The translations under genes were made by a program, and so were the position numbers. Below are positions 1-4,811 of a stretch of DNA of 8,573 nucleotides, piece by piece. The notes beneath the pieces are model-generated. The model searched no databases. It saw only the letters and a list, made by a program, of their open reading frames with translations, and was not told the DNA's origin. Numbering within the stretch: the first letter of the stretch is position 1; every line of letters begins with the position of its first letter. This DNA comes from JACPIL01 sp964362365 (GTDB taxonomy: Archaea > Nanobdellota > Nanobdellia > Woesearchaeales > GW2011-AR9), in NCBI GenBank assembly GCA_964362365.1, contig CAYIEF010000042.1:1-8573 (forward strand). Reading direction: 5' to 3'.

Positions 1-51
1 GAAGCTGCAGAAGAAGCTCCTCAAGAAACAGCTAGCGAGGCTCAAGCATGA
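1..51 (+). CDS. rps4: Ribosomal protein S4, C-terminal tail only (partial at the left edge)
   Basis: Sixteen codons run open from the left edge to a TGA at 49-51, and the TGA overlaps the S11 start as ATGA. The visible peptide is a low-complexity tail of Glu, Ala and Gln (EAAEEAPQETASEAQA) with no diagnostic motif. The identity is inferred from gene order: in archaea S4 normally sits directly before S11. Many S4 proteins of small archaea carry variable acidic or alanine-rich tails, so the composition fits. S4 is a small-subunit assembly protein that binds 16S rRNA. The rest of the gene lies outside the window. Confidence 0.6.
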   Translation, partial: EAAEEAPQETASEAQA

Positions 52-515
52 AAAAAGAAATGAACGCTCCAACAGCAGCTGCTCAAGCTCCACGAGAAGA
101 ACGAAGAGAGCACCCTAGATCGGATTATAAAATGCGCTGGGGAGTTGCCCATATTTACTCTTCGTACAATAACACCATTATCACAGTCACTGATATAACC
201 TGTACGGAAACCATTGCCAGAGCCAGCGGCGGGCAAATGGTTAAGTCTGACCGCCTGGAAAGTTCGCCTACAGCAGCTATGGGATGTGCCAAGAAAGTTG
301 CAGAAATCTGCCGGGAAAAAGGCATCAATGGACTGCTTATCAGGGTTCGCGCCAAAGGCGGACATAACGGCCCCATGAATCCTGGTCCGGGAGCACAGCC
401 AGCTATTAGAGCATTGGCAAGAACTGGATTGAGAATTGGCAAAATTGAAGAAGTCACTCCGGAGCCGCACAATGGATGCAGGATGAAAGGCGGAAGAAGG
501 GGAAGACGGGTATAA
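48..515 (+). CDS. rps11: 30S ribosomal protein S11
   Basis: This is S11 (uS11), which binds 16S rRNA on the platform of the small subunit near the E site. The 155-residue product has the universal core from about residue 30: a GVAHIYSSYNNTIITVTD strand block, an ASGGQMVKSDR segment, a PGPGAQPAIRAL stretch, and the signature VTPEPHNGCR near the C-terminus followed by a basic GGRRGRRV tail. It is some 20 residues longer than typical archaeal S11 because of an Ala/Gln/Arg-rich N-terminal extension. The start at 48 overlaps the previous stop by four bases (ATGA), and a GAGG sequence lies 7 nt upstream at 37-40. A second in-frame ATG at 60 would give a slightly shorter form. It is co-transcribed with the genes on both sides. 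Confidence 0.97.
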   Translation: MKKEMNAPTAAAQAPREERREHPRSDYKMRWGVAHIYSSYNNTIITVTDITCTETIARASGGQMVKSDRLESSPTAAMGCAKKVAEICREKGINGLLIRVRAKGGHNGPMNPGPGAQPAIRALARTGLRIGKIEEVTPEPHNGCRMKGGRRGRRV

Positions 516-518
516 GAA

Positions 519-1340
519 ATGGAAACTGAAATGCAACAACAGAATGGAAGTAAGGATTACAGAATAATTAGGTTTCCTAGATATGGAGCCGGGATTGCGG
601 AATTGCGAAGGAGAGGAACGCAGCCAAAAACCTTCAAAGAAAATATTAAAGCGCGGGTTATTGCCTATGAGAATGGGGATACAAGTTTATTTGATACCTG
701 GCTTGATTCTTGCACTGGCATTGCAACCAAAAGGAAATCAACCTTATTTAAGATTGTTCCTCGATCAACAGATTTAATTAGCATTCCCAAAAATTTTAGG
801 GAACCATTTTCACGAGCTAATTACGATTCTTTTCATGGAATAACAGAACTGGATAGTACTAAAGGAAAATATAATCAATCTCTTCCGGAAGAAAATATTC
901 TAAATCATGATGGTTGGCTAAATGTAGTAGAAGGAAATGCTGTTCTACTGAAAGCATACCGAGATATTATTTTCCATGGATTTAAGAAAGAAAGAGCTAT
1001 GGGATTTTGGGTTAAAAAAAATACTGATGAAGATGAATTGCGGGCGTTGTTCGTGTTTGGTCTTAATGACGGTTCCGATGCAGACGGCGGCGGTAATCTT
1101 GGCGGCGACGGCGGCAATGATCGAGATAGCTACGGCTCTTTCCTCCTCGGTAGCCCCGTTCGCGCCGCAGGCGCGCGCAAAAGAACTCCAGCAAAAAGGC
1201 AGGAACAACTGCTGGAAGAAAAGCTTGCTGAAGGATTGTCACGATTTGATAAGTATGTTGGAAATTGTAAAGATACACAATACAACAAAGAAAAACAAGA
1301 ATTCCTACAAGAGTTTTGTAGAAAACTTACTCTAAAATGA
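519..1340 (+). CDS. Unknown protein inserted between S11 and RpoD
   Basis: I do not recognise this 273-residue protein. It has no signal peptide or membrane segment and is probably cytosolic. Residues 1-175 look like a folded domain with Trp/Phe/Cys-containing blocks, for example FDTWLDSCTGIATKRK, then ELDSTKGKYN and HDGWLNVVEGN. At about residues 185-206 comes a Gly/Asp-rich linker, then a basic stretch (RAAGARKRTPAKR) and a Glu/Lys-rich helical tail. The linker and basic stretch are encoded by a GC-rich island unlike the rest of the gene. The gene starts 3 nt after the S11 stop, and its TGA overlaps the RpoD ATG as ATGA, so it is fully embedded in the operon and probably translationally coupled to RpoD. 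Archaeal genomes usually have S11 and rpoD adjacent. An in-frame ATG at 531 is an alternative start. A link to transcription or ribosome assembly is only a guess from position. Confidence 0.8.
   Translation: METEMQQQNGSKDYRIIRFPRYGAGIAELRRRGTQPKTFKENIKARVIAYENGDTSLFDTWLDSCTGIATKRKSTLFKIVPRSTDLISIPKNFREPFSRANYDSFHGITELDSTKGKYNQSLPEENILNHDGWLNVVEGNAVLLKAYRDIIFHGFKKERAMGFWVKKNTDEDELRALFVFGLNDGSDADGGGNLGGDGGNDRDSYGSFLLGSPVRAAGARKRTPAKRQEQLLEEKLAEGLSRFDKYVGNCKDTQYNKEKQEFLQEFCRKLTLK
1071..1180. other. GC-rich island inside the unknown operon gene
   Basis: By hand count 73 of these 110 bases are G or C (about 66%), against 21 of 60 (35%) at 781-840 in the same gene. In the coding frame it gives a Gly/Asp-rich linker followed by an Ala/Arg-rich basic segment. 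Both other plus frames and the minus frames are also open over most of it. It contains repeated GGCGGC and GGCGAC units and ends in a short perfect hairpin. It may be a simple-sequence expansion of a linker or a short inserted piece of DNA that kept the frame; the sequence alone does not decide. Confidence 0.6.
1161..1175. repeat. Short GC hairpin (6-bp stem, 3-nt loop)
   Basis: CGCGCC at 1161-1166 and GGCGCG at 1170-1175 are perfect reverse complements around a GCA loop. It lies within the coding sequence, 162 bases before the RpoD start, and no T-run follows, so it is not a classical terminator. It could slow the ribosome or polymerase, or simply reflect the GC-rich composition around it. 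Confidence 0.5.
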
Positions 1341-2113
1341 AACTCGAAAAACTCAAAGAAGACAAGAAGAACAAGAAAGTTTCCTTTTTGCTGAAAGGAA
1401 GCAATGAAGTATTCGCCAATACCATTCGTAGATTGATCATCGAAGAAGTTCCCACCCTGGCAGTTGAAGATGTGGAAGTGAAGGACAACAATTCTGCATT
1501 GCACGATGAGATGCTTGCCCTCAGATTAGGATTAATTCCTATCAAGACTGATTTGAAGAGCTACCGTTTGCCTAAAAGCGAAGACGAGATCAACGAGAAA
1601 AGCGCCCAATGCACCTTGCAATTAAAGTTAAAATCAAACAAGAAAGGATATGTTTATGCTGGCGAAGCAGAAAGTGCAGATCCAAAATGCACCTTTGTCT
1701 ACGAAAAAATGCCGGTCGTGAAATTACTTTCAAAGCAAAAAATAGACCTTACCATGACCGCAGTGATGGGTCAAGGAAAAAATCACACCAAATGGACTCC
1801 ATGCTTAGCCTTTTACAAAAAAGAACCAGTGGTAAAAGTCGGAAAAGTCCAAGATCCAGAAACCTTGGCAAAAATGTGCACTGACGGGGTGTTCAAGATC
1901 AAGGGAAGCAGCGTCGAACTGGTTGAAGAAAAAGTATACGACAGCAATTTGCTGGAAGCATATGCTGACGCAGACAAAGGTATTACTCTAACCTACACTG
2001 ACAATATCATCTTTAATCTCGAAAGCTGGGGACAATTAAGCTGTAAGGAAATCCTTACTACTAGTGCAGATTTACTATTAGAAAAAGTTGAGGAGATGGA
2101 GAAACTCATCTGA
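1337..2113 (+). CDS. rpoD: DNA-directed RNA polymerase subunit D
   Basis: Archaeal RpoD is the counterpart of bacterial alpha and eukaryotic Rpb3. It pairs with subunit L, together with N and P, to form the assembly platform of RNA polymerase. The 258-residue product has the alpha-like dimerisation domain: the FANTIRRLIIEEVPTLAVED block at residues 26-45 and LHDEMLALRLGLIPI at 55-69. The conserved GQGKNHTKWTP segment is at 145-155. Residues about 165-225 correspond to the ferredoxin-like insert that in many archaea binds one or two 4Fe-4S clusters. Here only C181 remains of the expected cysteines, with YDSNLLEAYAD where a CxxCxxC series would be expected, so this copy very probably binds no cluster. 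The domain fold seems kept (VFKIKG, IIFNLESWG). The ATG overlaps the upstream stop (ATGA) and no clear Shine-Dalgarno is seen, which suggests translational coupling. Confidence 0.96.
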   Translation: MKLEKLKEDKKNKKVSFLLKGSNEVFANTIRRLIIEEVPTLAVEDVEVKDNNSALHDEMLALRLGLIPIKTDLKSYRLPKSEDEINEKSAQCTLQLKLKSNKKGYVYAGEAESADPKCTFVYEKMPVVKLLSKQKIDLTMTAVMGQGKNHTKWTPCLAFYKKEPVVKVGKVQDPETLAKMCTDGVFKIKGSSVELVEEKVYDSNLLEAYADADKGITLTYTDNIIFNLESWGQLSCKEILTTSADLLLEKVEEMEKLI

Positions 2114-2129
2114 GAATCGCCTGATAAAA

Positions 2130-2489
2130 ATGGTCAAATTAACCGGTCCGACAAACTATCAACTGAAAGAATTATTGGTTCAGCTAGATGCAAAGTCGCA
2201 CGACAATAAATTCTGGAAGAGGATTGCAGAAGATTTACGCCGGCCTACTCGGGAGCGCAGAATTGTAAATGTCTATAAAATTGAAAAATTCGCGCAAGAT
2301 GGAGAAACCGTCGTCGTTCCTGGAAAAGTTCTCAGTGTAGGTGACTTAACCAAGAAAGTAAATGTCGCTGCTCTTACCTTTTCAGAAGAAGCAAAAAAGA
2401 AAATTGAACACGCCAAAGGAAAGACCTTATCTCTGCAAGAATTGTTAAAAAATAATCCTGAAGGAAAACAAGTGAGGATTTTAGGATAA
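2130..2489 (+). CDS. rpl18e: 50S ribosomal protein L18e
   Basis: L18e (eL18) is a large-subunit protein found in archaea and eukaryotes, related in fold to bacterial L15. The 119-residue product has the expected core: an N-terminal GPTNYQLKELLVQLDAKS helix, FWKRIAEDLRRPTRERRIVN, and the VVVPGKVLSVGDLTKKVNVAAL strand block, ending in KQVRILG. I chose the ATG at 2130, 16 nt after the RpoD stop, because the product then begins right at the conserved region. An in-frame TTG at 2088 inside rpoD would add 14 residues with no family resemblance. No strong ribosome-binding site is visible. It is the fourth complete gene of the operon here, in the standard archaeal order between rpoD and L13. Confidence 0.95.
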   Translation: MVKLTGPTNYQLKELLVQLDAKSHDNKFWKRIAEDLRRPTRERRIVNVYKIEKFAQDGETVVVPGKVLSVGDLTKKVNVAALTFSEEAKKKIEHAKGKTLSLQELLKNNPEGKQVRILG

Positions 2490-2508
2490 AGTTGAACTAA
2501 AGAACAAA

Positions 2509-2934
2509 ATGAGAATCTACAACGGCGAAAACATAATCTTAGGACGCTTGGCCGCTCGGGCAGCCAAAGATGCACTGCTGGGTGAAGAAGTCAAGGTAGT
2601 CAACTGTGAGAAAATTATAGTCAGCGGTTCCAAGCAAGTCAATTTCGCCCGGGCGAAACAAAAACGCGGCCGTTATGGGCATCCCCACCGCAGCCAGACC
2701 CACAGCCGGCTTCCTGACAAATGGGTAAGAAGAACTATTCGAGGGATGCTGCCTTGGAAACAAGCACGTGGGAAAGAAGCCTTTAAGCTGATCAACTGTT
2801 ACATTGGCATACCGGCTGAATATGTAGGAAAAGAATTGATCACTCTTAACGATTCATCCATGAATAAGTTACCTAACTTAAAGTATGTAACCATAGGAGA
2901 AGTTTGCCGGCACGTCGGCGGGAAGGTAGAATAA
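2509..2934 (+). CDS. rpl13: 50S ribosomal protein L13
   Basis: L13 (uL13) is an early-assembly protein of the large subunit. The 141-residue length is normal for archaea. The N-terminal block has the family pattern ENIILGRLAARAAKDALLG at residues 7-25, followed by VKVVNCEKIIVSGSK. The central signature is RTIRGMLPWKQARGKEAF at 75-92. The segment just before it (RYGHPHRSQTHSRLPDKW) corresponds to the basic RNA-binding loop. The ATG follows the L18e stop by 19 nt with no obvious Shine-Dalgarno. Its stop codon overlaps the left arm of an inverted repeat in the following gap. Confidence 0.96.
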   Translation: MRIYNGENIILGRLAARAAKDALLGEEVKVVNCEKIIVSGSKQVNFARAKQKRGRYGHPHRSQTHSRLPDKWVRRTIRGMLPWKQARGKEAFKLINCYIGIPAEYVGKELITLNDSSMNKLPNLKYVTIGEVCRHVGGKVE

Positions 2935-2966
2935 AATGTCACTTAAAAAATATAAAATGACATTTT
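2933..2966 (+). promoter_or_regulatory. Inverted repeat flanking a TATA-like box, ahead of S9
   Basis: AAAATGTCA (2933-2941) and TGACATTTT (2958-2966) form perfect 9-base arms around a 16-base AT-only-but-one spacer that contains TATAAAA. As DNA, the arm centres are about two helical turns apart around a TATA-like sequence. That is the layout of an operator for a dimeric regulator over an internal promoter. A start about 26 nt downstream would leave a leader of roughly 20 nt carrying the S9 ribosome-binding site. As RNA it could form a hairpin ending in a run of six U (2963-2968), resembling an attenuator. Both readings are inference; the inverted repeat itself is certain. Confidence 0.5.
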
Positions 2967-2997
2967 TTGGTGCCACCGAAATCAGGGGCGATTTTTG

Positions 2998-3399
2998 ATG
3001 GCTAAAAAAGACGTCGTCCATACACAAGGAAAACGGAAGCTTGCGGTAGCCAGAGCTACTTTGACGCAAGGAACGGGAAAGATTACCGTTAATGGACTAT
3101 ATTTACACAACTATGGAACTGAGTTATTGCGAACCAGGATCAGCGAACCGTTAGTACTAGCTGGAGATGCTGCAGAGAAACTCAATTTTGAAATCAGAGT
3201 ACAAGGCGGCGGAGTTAATGGACAGGCCGATGCAGTAAGATTAGCCATCGCGCGTGCGTTAGTCGAGCACCAGCCAAAATTAAAGAAAACCTTTGACGAT
3301 TACGACCGATTATTGTTAGTAGCAGATGTGCGAAGAAAAGAAACCAGAAAGCCGAACGACTCAAAAGCAAGAGCGGCAAGACAGAAATCATACAGATGA
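2998..3399 (+). CDS. rps9: 30S ribosomal protein S9
   Basis: S9 (uS9) is a small-subunit head protein whose C-terminal tail reaches the P-site tRNA. The 133-residue product shows the family's QGKRKLAVARATLTQGTGKI start, the GGGVNGQADAVRLAIARAL core at residues 70-88, and the invariant basic end ARQKSYR. The ATG at 2998 is preferred over the in-frame TTG at 2995. A purine-rich AGGGGCGA lies at 2984-2991, suitably placed, and conserved S9 proteins begin near here. Unlike the tight junctions upstream, 63 bases separate it from L13, and the gap holds an inverted repeat and a TATA-like box. S9 and RpoN may therefore also be expressed from their own promoter. Confidence 0.96.
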   Translation: MAKKDVVHTQGKRKLAVARATLTQGTGKITVNGLYLHNYGTELLRTRISEPLVLAGDAAEKLNFEIRVQGGGVNGQADAVRLAIARALVEHQPKLKKTFDDYDRLLLVADVRRKETRKPNDSKARAARQKSYR

Positions 3400-3408
3400 G
3401 GATACAAA

Positions 3409-3473
3409 AATGATCACAATGAAAATTCAGGAATTTTCAAGCAATCATTGTTTCACTGGGGTGGAACAATGAT
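3409..3473 (+). promoter_or_regulatory. Alternative hairpins in the S9-RpoN gap
   Basis: The gap contains TGAAAATTC (3420-3428) and GAATTTTCA (3431-3439), giving an 8-bp stem with a CAGG loop. Outside it AATGAT (3409-3414) can pair with ATCATT (3444-3449), extending the structure below a small internal loop. ATCATTG (3444-3450) can instead pair over 7 bp with CAATGAT (3467-3473), which includes the RpoN ATG and puts its ribosome-binding site in the loop. The two foldings compete for the same strand. This would allow control of RpoN translation, but no ligand or regulator is suggested and function is not shown. Confidence 0.4.
3458..3464 (+). promoter_or_regulatory. Ribosome-binding site of RpoN
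   Basis: GGGGTGG, 4 nt before the ATG at 3469, closely matches the archaeal Shine-Dalgarno core GGAGGTG. It fixes the start at this ATG rather than at the in-frame TTG at 3448, which would add seven non-conserved residues. It is the clearest ribosome-binding site in the operon. Confidence 0.75.
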
Positions 3474-3666
3474 CATACCTATTAGATGCTTTAGTTGCGG
3501 GAAACCTGTTGGACATTTATGGGAAGAGTACAAAGAGAAAGTCGACCGAGGCGAAGACAAGAAGAAAGTGATGAACTCTTTAGGCCTGGAAAGATACTGC
3601 TGCCGTGGATTATTTATGGGGCATGTTGAATTGATTGATATCGCTGGTGAGTTTAAGAGAGGGTAA
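3469..3666 (+). CDS. rpoN: DNA-directed RNA polymerase subunit N
   Basis: RpoN is the archaeal counterpart of eukaryotic Rpb10. It is a small zinc protein that joins the D-L-N-P assembly platform of RNA polymerase, so it works directly with the RpoD encoded upstream. The 65-residue product is the usual size. The zinc ligands are visible as C7xxC10 in IRCFSCGK and the adjacent pair C44-C45 in ERYCCRG. The typical segments WEEYKEKVDRGED and MGHVELID are also present. It is the last gene of the operon here: rpoK and S2, which often follow in archaea, are absent, and the next gene is on the other strand. Translation may be influenced by the hairpins just upstream. This is unrelated to bacterial sigma-54, which shares the symbol. 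Confidence 0.96.
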   Translation: MIIPIRCFSCGKPVGHLWEEYKEKVDRGEDKKKVMNSLGLERYCCRGLFMGHVELIDIAGEFKRG

Positions 3667-3679
3667 GTTTTATTTTTAT
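3667..3679 (+). terminator. T-rich terminator after RpoN
   Basis: Ten of the 13 bases right after the RpoN stop are T in the coding strand (GTTTTATTTTTAT). Archaeal RNA polymerase stops at such T-rich tracts without needing a hairpin. It marks the end of the operon and overlaps the last codon and stop of the convergent peptidase gene. Confidence 0.55.
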
Positions 3680-4704
3680 CTTAATCTCTTCAATTGTTTT
3701 TGATTTTCTATTTGCGTAAGTGTATACATATATGAAAGCATATCCCGGGGATGCTTTTTTGTCTTGGCTAAAATGCGGCGAACATCCTTGTTTTCCTCCT
3801 CATATAATTGAACCATCGCTGGATAATATTTCACATATGGATGTTCATCCCAGAGCACAGCGTTATTAGCATCAAAATTAAGAGCTGTCTTTATTTCTGT
3901 AAATATTTGTTGCCGTTCCTTAAGTTTTTGTGGAAGAGGCTTATCGCTTCGATAGAGCTGCTGGAGCTGAGCATAGAAGGCATTTGCCTTTTTGGAATAA
4001 TCAAGATGATTGTTGAAATTCTTAAGCGCTAACTGATAATCTTCTGAATCAACACCTTTTTTCGCTTTAAAATATTCCACCGCTCCTGCTCTTCCGATTA
4101 CTCCGCAGAAAGGTTCATTCAGTTCTGAAGGGAAATTTGTGCCTATCCATTCTTCGACACTGTCATGACAAATTTCATGGAGTACAGTTTGCGCCTGCCA
4201 AGCCCTGCTGTCTTTAGAGAACTGGGGTGTGATAGCGCTGCCATCCACAGAATTAACCAGATTATAACTGGTAACATTACGGGTATAAACATCATATCCT
4301 TCTTTTTGGTAATATTCTAATTCATCTTCCAATGTATCCACAAAGGAAGTGAAATACGCAGCCTTAACATCCTCACGGAAAACCGTATGATTCTCAAAAA
4401 CTTGTGAGGCTTCTTCCCAGGTGTTGGGCAGCACAGTTGGTTTTGTGACAAACAGCCGATAGAACATTCTCGCTTCCCCATCAGTTTTACTGAAGGTAGT
4501 ATAATGCTGGGTGCAGCAGTGTAAGCCTAATTGTTCTACCCCAAACTTCCGTACATCTTTAACAAAAGCTACATTTTCTCTGTATTCTGCTGGAACAGAC
4601 GATTCTAACGGTAGTTTAGAAAGCCTTTCATAATCACAGGGAGCGCAGGCAGAAAGCAGTGCAGAAACGATAAGTCCTTTTTGGATAGATTTTGTATGCC
4701 CCAT
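3676..4704 (-). CDS. Predicted lipoprotein zinc metallopeptidase, PF10023 (DUF2265)-like aminopeptidase
   Basis: The 342-residue product begins with a short signal peptide ending in a lipobox, LSAC, with the lipidated cysteine at residue 20, so it is probably anchored outside the cell membrane. HEICH at 176-180 is a zinc-binding HExxH motif, and LNEPF follows with E197 as likely third ligand. The stretch before it (GYDVYTRNVTSYNLVNS, then TPQF) resembles the pattern I recall for the predicted aminopeptidase family PF10023, known mainly from proteobacteria: GxDVxxxxVxAYSTLG, then HELAHQ and FNExFA. The C-terminal third is helical with many charged residues. Peptide hydrolysis outside the cell is therefore likely, but the substrate is unknown. 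I chose the ATG at 4704 because a TATA-like box lies about 26-29 nt upstream, giving a leaderless mRNA. An in-frame TTG at 4728 would add eight residues. It is convergent with RpoN and divergent from the next lipoprotein. Confidence 0.75.
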   Translation of the reverse strand: MGHTKSIQKGLIVSALLSACAPCDYERLSKLPLESSVPAEYRENVAFVKDVRKFGVEQLGLHCCTQHYTTFSKTDGEARMFYRLFVTKPTVLPNTWEEASQVFENHTVFREDVKAAYFTSFVDTLEDELEYYQKEGYDVYTRNVTSYNLVNSVDGSAITPQFSKDSRAWQAQTVLHEICHDSVEEWIGTNFPSELNEPFCGVIGRAGAVEYFKAKKGVDSEDYQLALKNFNNHLDYSKKANAFYAQLQQLYRSDKPLPQKLKERQQIFTEIKTALNFDANNAVLWDEHPYVKYYPAMVQLYEEENKDVRRILAKTKKHPRDMLSYMYTLTQIENQKQLKRLR

Positions 4705-4729
4705 ACTTTTCTTTAAAAAGAGGCTCAAA

Positions 4730-4742
4730 TTTATATTCTTTT
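4730..4742 (-). promoter_or_regulatory. TATA-like promoter of the peptidase gene
   Basis: On the minus strand AAAAGAATATAAA reads as a purine-rich element plus TATA box. Its centre is about 29 nt before the ATG at 4704, so transcription should start at or within a few bases of that codon, and no Shine-Dalgarno is present there. This supports leaderless translation. Confidence 0.5.
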
Positions 4743-4746
4743 GGTA

Positions 4747-4756
4747 GATATATTTT
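4747..4756 (+). promoter_or_regulatory. TATA-like promoter of the small lipoprotein gene
   Basis: GATATATTTT is the best TATA-like match ahead of the plus-strand gene. A start about 26 nt downstream (near 4777) would leave a leader of about 35 nt that includes the strong ribosome-binding site. CTTAAAAG at 4771-4778 is a weaker alternative, since its start would fall right at the binding site. The box lies only about 5 bases from the opposing box of the peptidase gene. Confidence 0.4.
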
Positions 4757-4797
4757 CAAGAATAATAATGCTTAAAAGGAAAAGAAAAATCTTGTTT

Positions 4798-4806
4798 GAA
4801 GGTGAT
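4798..4806 (+). promoter_or_regulatory. Strong Shine-Dalgarno of the small lipoprotein gene
   Basis: GAAGGTGAT matches eight of nine bases of the archaeal consensus GGAGGTGAT and sits 5 nt before the ATG at 4812. It fixes the start and contrasts with the apparently leaderless peptidase and mutS genes on either side. Confidence 0.75.
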
Positions 4807-4811
4807 TTGAA

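Noticed and set aside
945..1208. Minus-strand frame with an Ala/Ile-rich helix (ATEEERAVAISIIAAVAAK), faintly like the tail of sodium-pump decarboxylase small subunits
   Set aside because: No promoter or start signal, it is antisense within a co-transcribed operon, and the resemblance is too weak to name a family. It is kept only as part of the GC-island finding.
976..1335. Long overlapping plus-strand frame (119 codons) with a hydrophobic Ala-rich stretch inside the unknown operon gene
   Set aside because: It lies wholly within the gene at 519-1340, has no ribosome-binding site, and its hydrophobic stretch arises from reading the GC-rich island out of frame.
2088..2129. N-terminal extension of L18e from a TTG inside rpoD
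   Set aside because: The 14 extra residues do not resemble L18e, and the ATG at 2130 gives the usual length.
3448..3468. Extended RpoN start at TTG 3448
   Set aside because: RpoN proteins begin with MIIPxRC, which matches the ATG at 3469, and the strong ribosome-binding site lies just before that ATG.
3808..4032. Plus-strand 74-codon frame antisense to the peptidase
   Set aside because: No ribosome-binding site or promoter, low-complexity product, and it is a shadow of the peptidase coding sequence.
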